Part shown: positions 13,107 to 14,868 of the stretch, in pieces
Numbering within the stretch: the first letter of the stretch is position 1
Layout: each line of letters starts with the position of its first letter
From: WTAW01 sp964540205
GTDB lineage: Bacteria > Acidobacteriota > Aminicenantia > Aminicenantales > Aminicenantaceae
Assembly (NCBI GenBank): GCA_964540205.1
Contig: CAZIMJ010000198.1
Coordinates: 1-14,868, forward strand
DNA length: 14,868 nt
Direction: 5' to 3'
Notes under the pieces: generated by a model
Seen by the model: only the letters and a program-made list of their open reading frames with translations
What the model was told of the DNA's origin: nothing
Databases searched by the model: none
Translations under genes and position numbers: made by a program

Positions 13107-14204
13107 CTATTTTTTTGAGCCAACGATTTCTATCGTGTAAGGCTGTGTAAGGGTTGAGCCCCCATCAAATTGCACAGTTACATCCACCGAAAAGAGGTCT
13201 CCTTTTTTCGGATCGATAAAAAGAGCGATCGCTTCCTTTTTGTTGAATTTCGCCGAATAACAACTATCTGATATCGAATCCCTGAAGGGAGAGATTGGGG
13301 TGCCACCGTTATAGCTCATCAGCGTAGCACCGGTGACGATCGTGTCGAATCCTTCCCCTCGAAATCGTACCGTGACGTATCCATTGCTTTTAACCCAATT
13401 GGTGTTCCATTTGTGAGGATTGATATCCATGACCAGGTCTTCCTCAGGCTCCTCGGGATCCTCAGGCTCTGGTTTTGCACCAACGATCTCTATGGTATAA
13501 GTCAAAACTTGAGTTTCAGAACCTTGGGTGACCGTGACTGTGATTACATGGAAATCCCCTCTTTTTGGATCGGGGATCGCTGCGATCGCCTCGCTCTGAT
13601 TGAAGAAGGCTTTGTAATAGACTCCCCCAACTTCAGGACTGAAATTAGGGATGATGATTCCACTCGGGCCGGTGATCACAATAGAGGTGATCGTGTCAAA
13701 TCCGGTCCCATAAATTCTTACATGCCCTTCATCCGTACTGTTCACCCAATCGATGTTCCATTTCTTCGGACGGATCTCGAGTTGGAGAGTTTCAGCCGAT
13801 TTTCTGTACCTGTCCATGTGCTGCAACATTACGGAATTGTTTGCTTGAATCTGAAGCAGCATCCGGATCTCTTCACCAGATTGAATATCTGCAACATCGA
13901 TGGAGGATAAATTGTTTTCAATACTCACCTCAACGGACTGATCGCCAGTGGGCAAACCGTTAATCTGGAAATCTCCGTTGGGATCAGGCTGAGCTTGGAT
14001 ATTTGTACCTCTTACGCTGACTTGGATAAGGCCAAAATCGACCGAGCTGGTTCCGGATGTGACAAAATTCCCTAAAAGAACAGCATCCCCGGATTGAGTT
14101 TCAGTGGAAACACCAGGGCCAACAGGATTGGAATCCTGGCTGCACTGGATAGCAAACAGAGATAGACAGAAAACAATACATATAATAAAGTTCACTCTTT
14201 TCAC
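13107..14204 (-). CDS. Secreted or lipid-anchored protein with duplicated ~100-residue domain
   Basis: 365 residues of unknown function. Residues 1-20 are a signal sequence before C21 (LFAIQC), a lipoprotein-like site with Gln in the unusual -1 position. Residues ~42-125 resemble a carboxypeptidase-regulatory-like beta domain (GDFQINGLPTGDQSVEVSI). Two tandem domains follow, at 142-242 and 258-362, joined by an acidic PEPEDPEEPEED linker. Each opens with I-P-K-W-N-x-x-W, has GxGFDTI, then A-x-F-N-x-x-EAIA, IDPK-x-GD and closes in YTIEIVG. They may be distant relatives of immunoglobulin-like or surface-protein repeats, but I cannot name a family. The start is GTG at 14202-14204, with AGGAGG five bases upstream. 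Confidence 0.8.
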   Translation of the reverse strand: MKRVNFIICIVFCLSLFAIQCSQDSNPVGPGVSTETQSGDAVLLGNFVTSGTSSVDFGLIQVSVRGTNIQAQPDPNGDFQINGLPTGDQSVEVSIENNLSSIDVADIQSGEEIRMLLQIQANNSVMLQHMDRYRKSAETLQLEIRPKKWNIDWVNSTDEGHVRIYGTGFDTITSIVITGPSGIIIPNFSPEVGGVYYKAFFNQSEAIAAIPDPKRGDFHVITVTVTQGSETQVLTYTIEIVGAKPEPEDPEEPEEDLVMDINPHKWNTNWVKSNGYVTVRFRGEGFDTIVTGATLMSYNGGTPISPFRDSISDSCYSAKFNKKEAIALFIDPKKGDLFSVDVTVQFDGGSTLTQPYTIEIVGSKK

Positions 14205-14676
14205 ATAATCCTCCTTGGCCTTTATATAATTTATGTCGGTGCAGAAACTAATATTTTGTTGTATGTTTTAAATTTAATTCATACCATTCTCTTTGTCAAC
14301 AGAGATCATACTTGCGTTTTCGTAGAGTCTACTGACCCTAAAACTATTTTTTGATCAAGAGGAGGATATAAAAAAACCGTCTTAAGCGAGTTCAGGCAGT
14401 GTCAACTGGACATGCGCAGTGTTCAACGATCCCTTTTATTAATCCTCAGATTTATCGATCGGAGAGTGTCTTCATAAACAGGACGATCAGGTCTTCTTCT
14501 TTAGAAATGGATCTGCAGTCTCTCATCTCTTCTCTATTGACATGTCTAGCAATTCTAGAAACATGGAACTATTGCATTTATCTCTGCGAATGCTAATAAT
14601 ACTTTTATGATAAAATGATAGTCTCGAAAAGGTTGAACATCAACCGGCTTCAAAAATTCTCTAACGGAGGCGAAGC
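14205..14676. other. Intergenic region between divergent genes
   Basis: This 472-base gap, AT-rich in its first part, holds the minus-strand ribosome site and candidate promoter and the upstream region of the cytochrome at 14677. It includes an imperfect inverted repeat, CATGTCTAG (14541-14549) against CTAGAAACATG (14555-14565), which begins inside a TTGACA at 14537-14542. A weak plus-strand promoter candidate is TTGCAT (14572-14577) with AATAAT (14595-14600) at 17 bp. The longest open frame (14399-14596) has no ribosome site or protein-like composition. I see no RNA gene. Confidence 0.5.
14271..14299 (-). promoter_or_regulatory. Candidate promoter of the duplicated-domain protein gene
   Basis: On the minus strand, a perfect TTGACA (plus 14294-14299) is followed by 17 bp and a 4/6 -10 match, TAAATT (14271-14276), giving a leader of about 55-60 bases ahead of the GTG start. 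The -35 is convincing, the -10 only fair. Confidence 0.4.
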
Positions 14677-14868
14677 ATGAAAAGACATCTTTTAGCTATA
14701 ATTCCACTATTCATCATGATCGTTTTCCTGGGGTTCCGGTTCTCCTATCAGGAAAAGGCTGGAGACGAGGCTTTTGGCACACGCAAGTACGATGACTTCC
14801 AAACGCCGAGGTTCTGCGGCACTTCCTGCCATACCGATATCTATCAGCAGTGGATGCAGGCCATGATG
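14677..14868 (+). CDS. Multihaem c-type cytochrome, N-terminal part (cut by window end)
   Basis: Only the first 64 residues are present and the frame is open at the window edge. GGAGG at 14666-14670 lies six bases before the ATG. Residues 1-24 form a signal or membrane anchor (RHLLAIIPLFIMIVFLGF). The segment after it, FCGTSCHTDIYQQW, matches in layout the first haem site of the octahaem protein at 3737 (SCRECHEKFYQLW), so this is probably another cytochrome c554-like multihaem protein. The visible motif has three residues between the cysteines (C47, C51, H52) rather than two, an uncommon CX3CH haem site. The total length, haem count and role are outside the window. Confidence 0.7.
   Translation, partial: MKRHLLAIIPLFIMIVFLGFRFSYQEKAGDEAFGTRKYDDFQTPRFCGTSCHTDIYQQWMQAMM

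Noticed and set aside
14246..14261. A possible third AACTAA operator upstream of the 14204 gene
   Set aside because: Only one half-site matches; the other arm fits poorly and with the wrong spacing.
14355..14390. AGGAGG site at about 14361 followed by a possible tiny gene
   Set aside because: No ATG, GTG or TTG follows at usable distance; the ATA-started frame ends after a few codons.
14399..14596. 65-codon frame in the 14205-14676 gap
   Set aside because: No ribosome site, no recognisable composition and no coupling to a neighbour; a chance frame.
1..14868. tRNA, rRNA, CRISPR arrays, insertion sequences or integrases
   Set aside because: None found: no regularly spaced direct repeats, no transposase-like frame and no cloverleaf-like sequence noticed by eye.

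Overview
The window looks like a chromosomal segment of a Gram-negative, respiring and probably uncultured bacterium. A DUF481 outer-membrane barrel, Tat-type and lipoprotein-type signal peptides and two multihaem c-type cytochromes point to a double-membrane cell with periplasmic electron transfer. Promoters read as ordinary sigma-70 boxes and most ribosome sites are AGGAG-like. The BlaI/M56 pair resembles Bacteroidota proteins as I remember them, while the cytochrome, serine hydrolase and YtrA-like ABC genes fit Acidobacteriota, Aminicenantota or FCB-type lineages. I cannot settle the phylum from this sequence.

Layout. (1) Positions 92-2107: a BlaI/MecI-type repressor and an overlapping M56 (BlaR1-like) membrane metalloprotease, driven by a promoter with two identical dyads, one of them filling the -35/-10 spacer. 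The operon ends at a strong hairpin terminator. (2) 2099-2766, minus strand: a wrecked phoX (DUF839) gene in which the Tat-signal N-terminus is joined out of frame to the last ~33 residues by an internal deletion. A promoter and a palindrome remain upstream of it. (3) 2949-6121: a DUF481 barrel followed by an eight-haem cytochrome with HEAT-like and TPR domains. (4) 6208-8157, minus strand: a beta-lactamase-family (class C/PBP-like) serine hydrolase with four C-terminal membrane helices. (5) 8220-8330: REP-like overlapping hairpins. (6) 8364-13100: one long operon made of a duplicated YtrA-type cassette: GntR, a 28-residue membrane peptide, ABC ATPase, two permeases, then a second GntR, ABC ATPase and permease. 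(7) 13107-14204, minus strand: a secreted or lipid-anchored protein with a duplicated ~100-residue domain. (8) From 14677: the start of another c-type cytochrome, cut by the window end, with a CX3CH motif.

How the genes may work together. Three units belong to families that elsewhere respond to cell-envelope or antibiotic stress: BlaI/M56, the penicillin-binding-like serine hydrolase, and the YtrA/BcrA-like ABC operon. They are independently transcribed, so a shared role is only an inference. DUF481 and the octahaem protein are co-directional and 47 bases apart, and may be co-transcribed. The most distinctive items are the operator/promoter architecture at 92-144, the duplicated GntR-ABC operon with its embedded micropeptide, and the phoX deletion scar.
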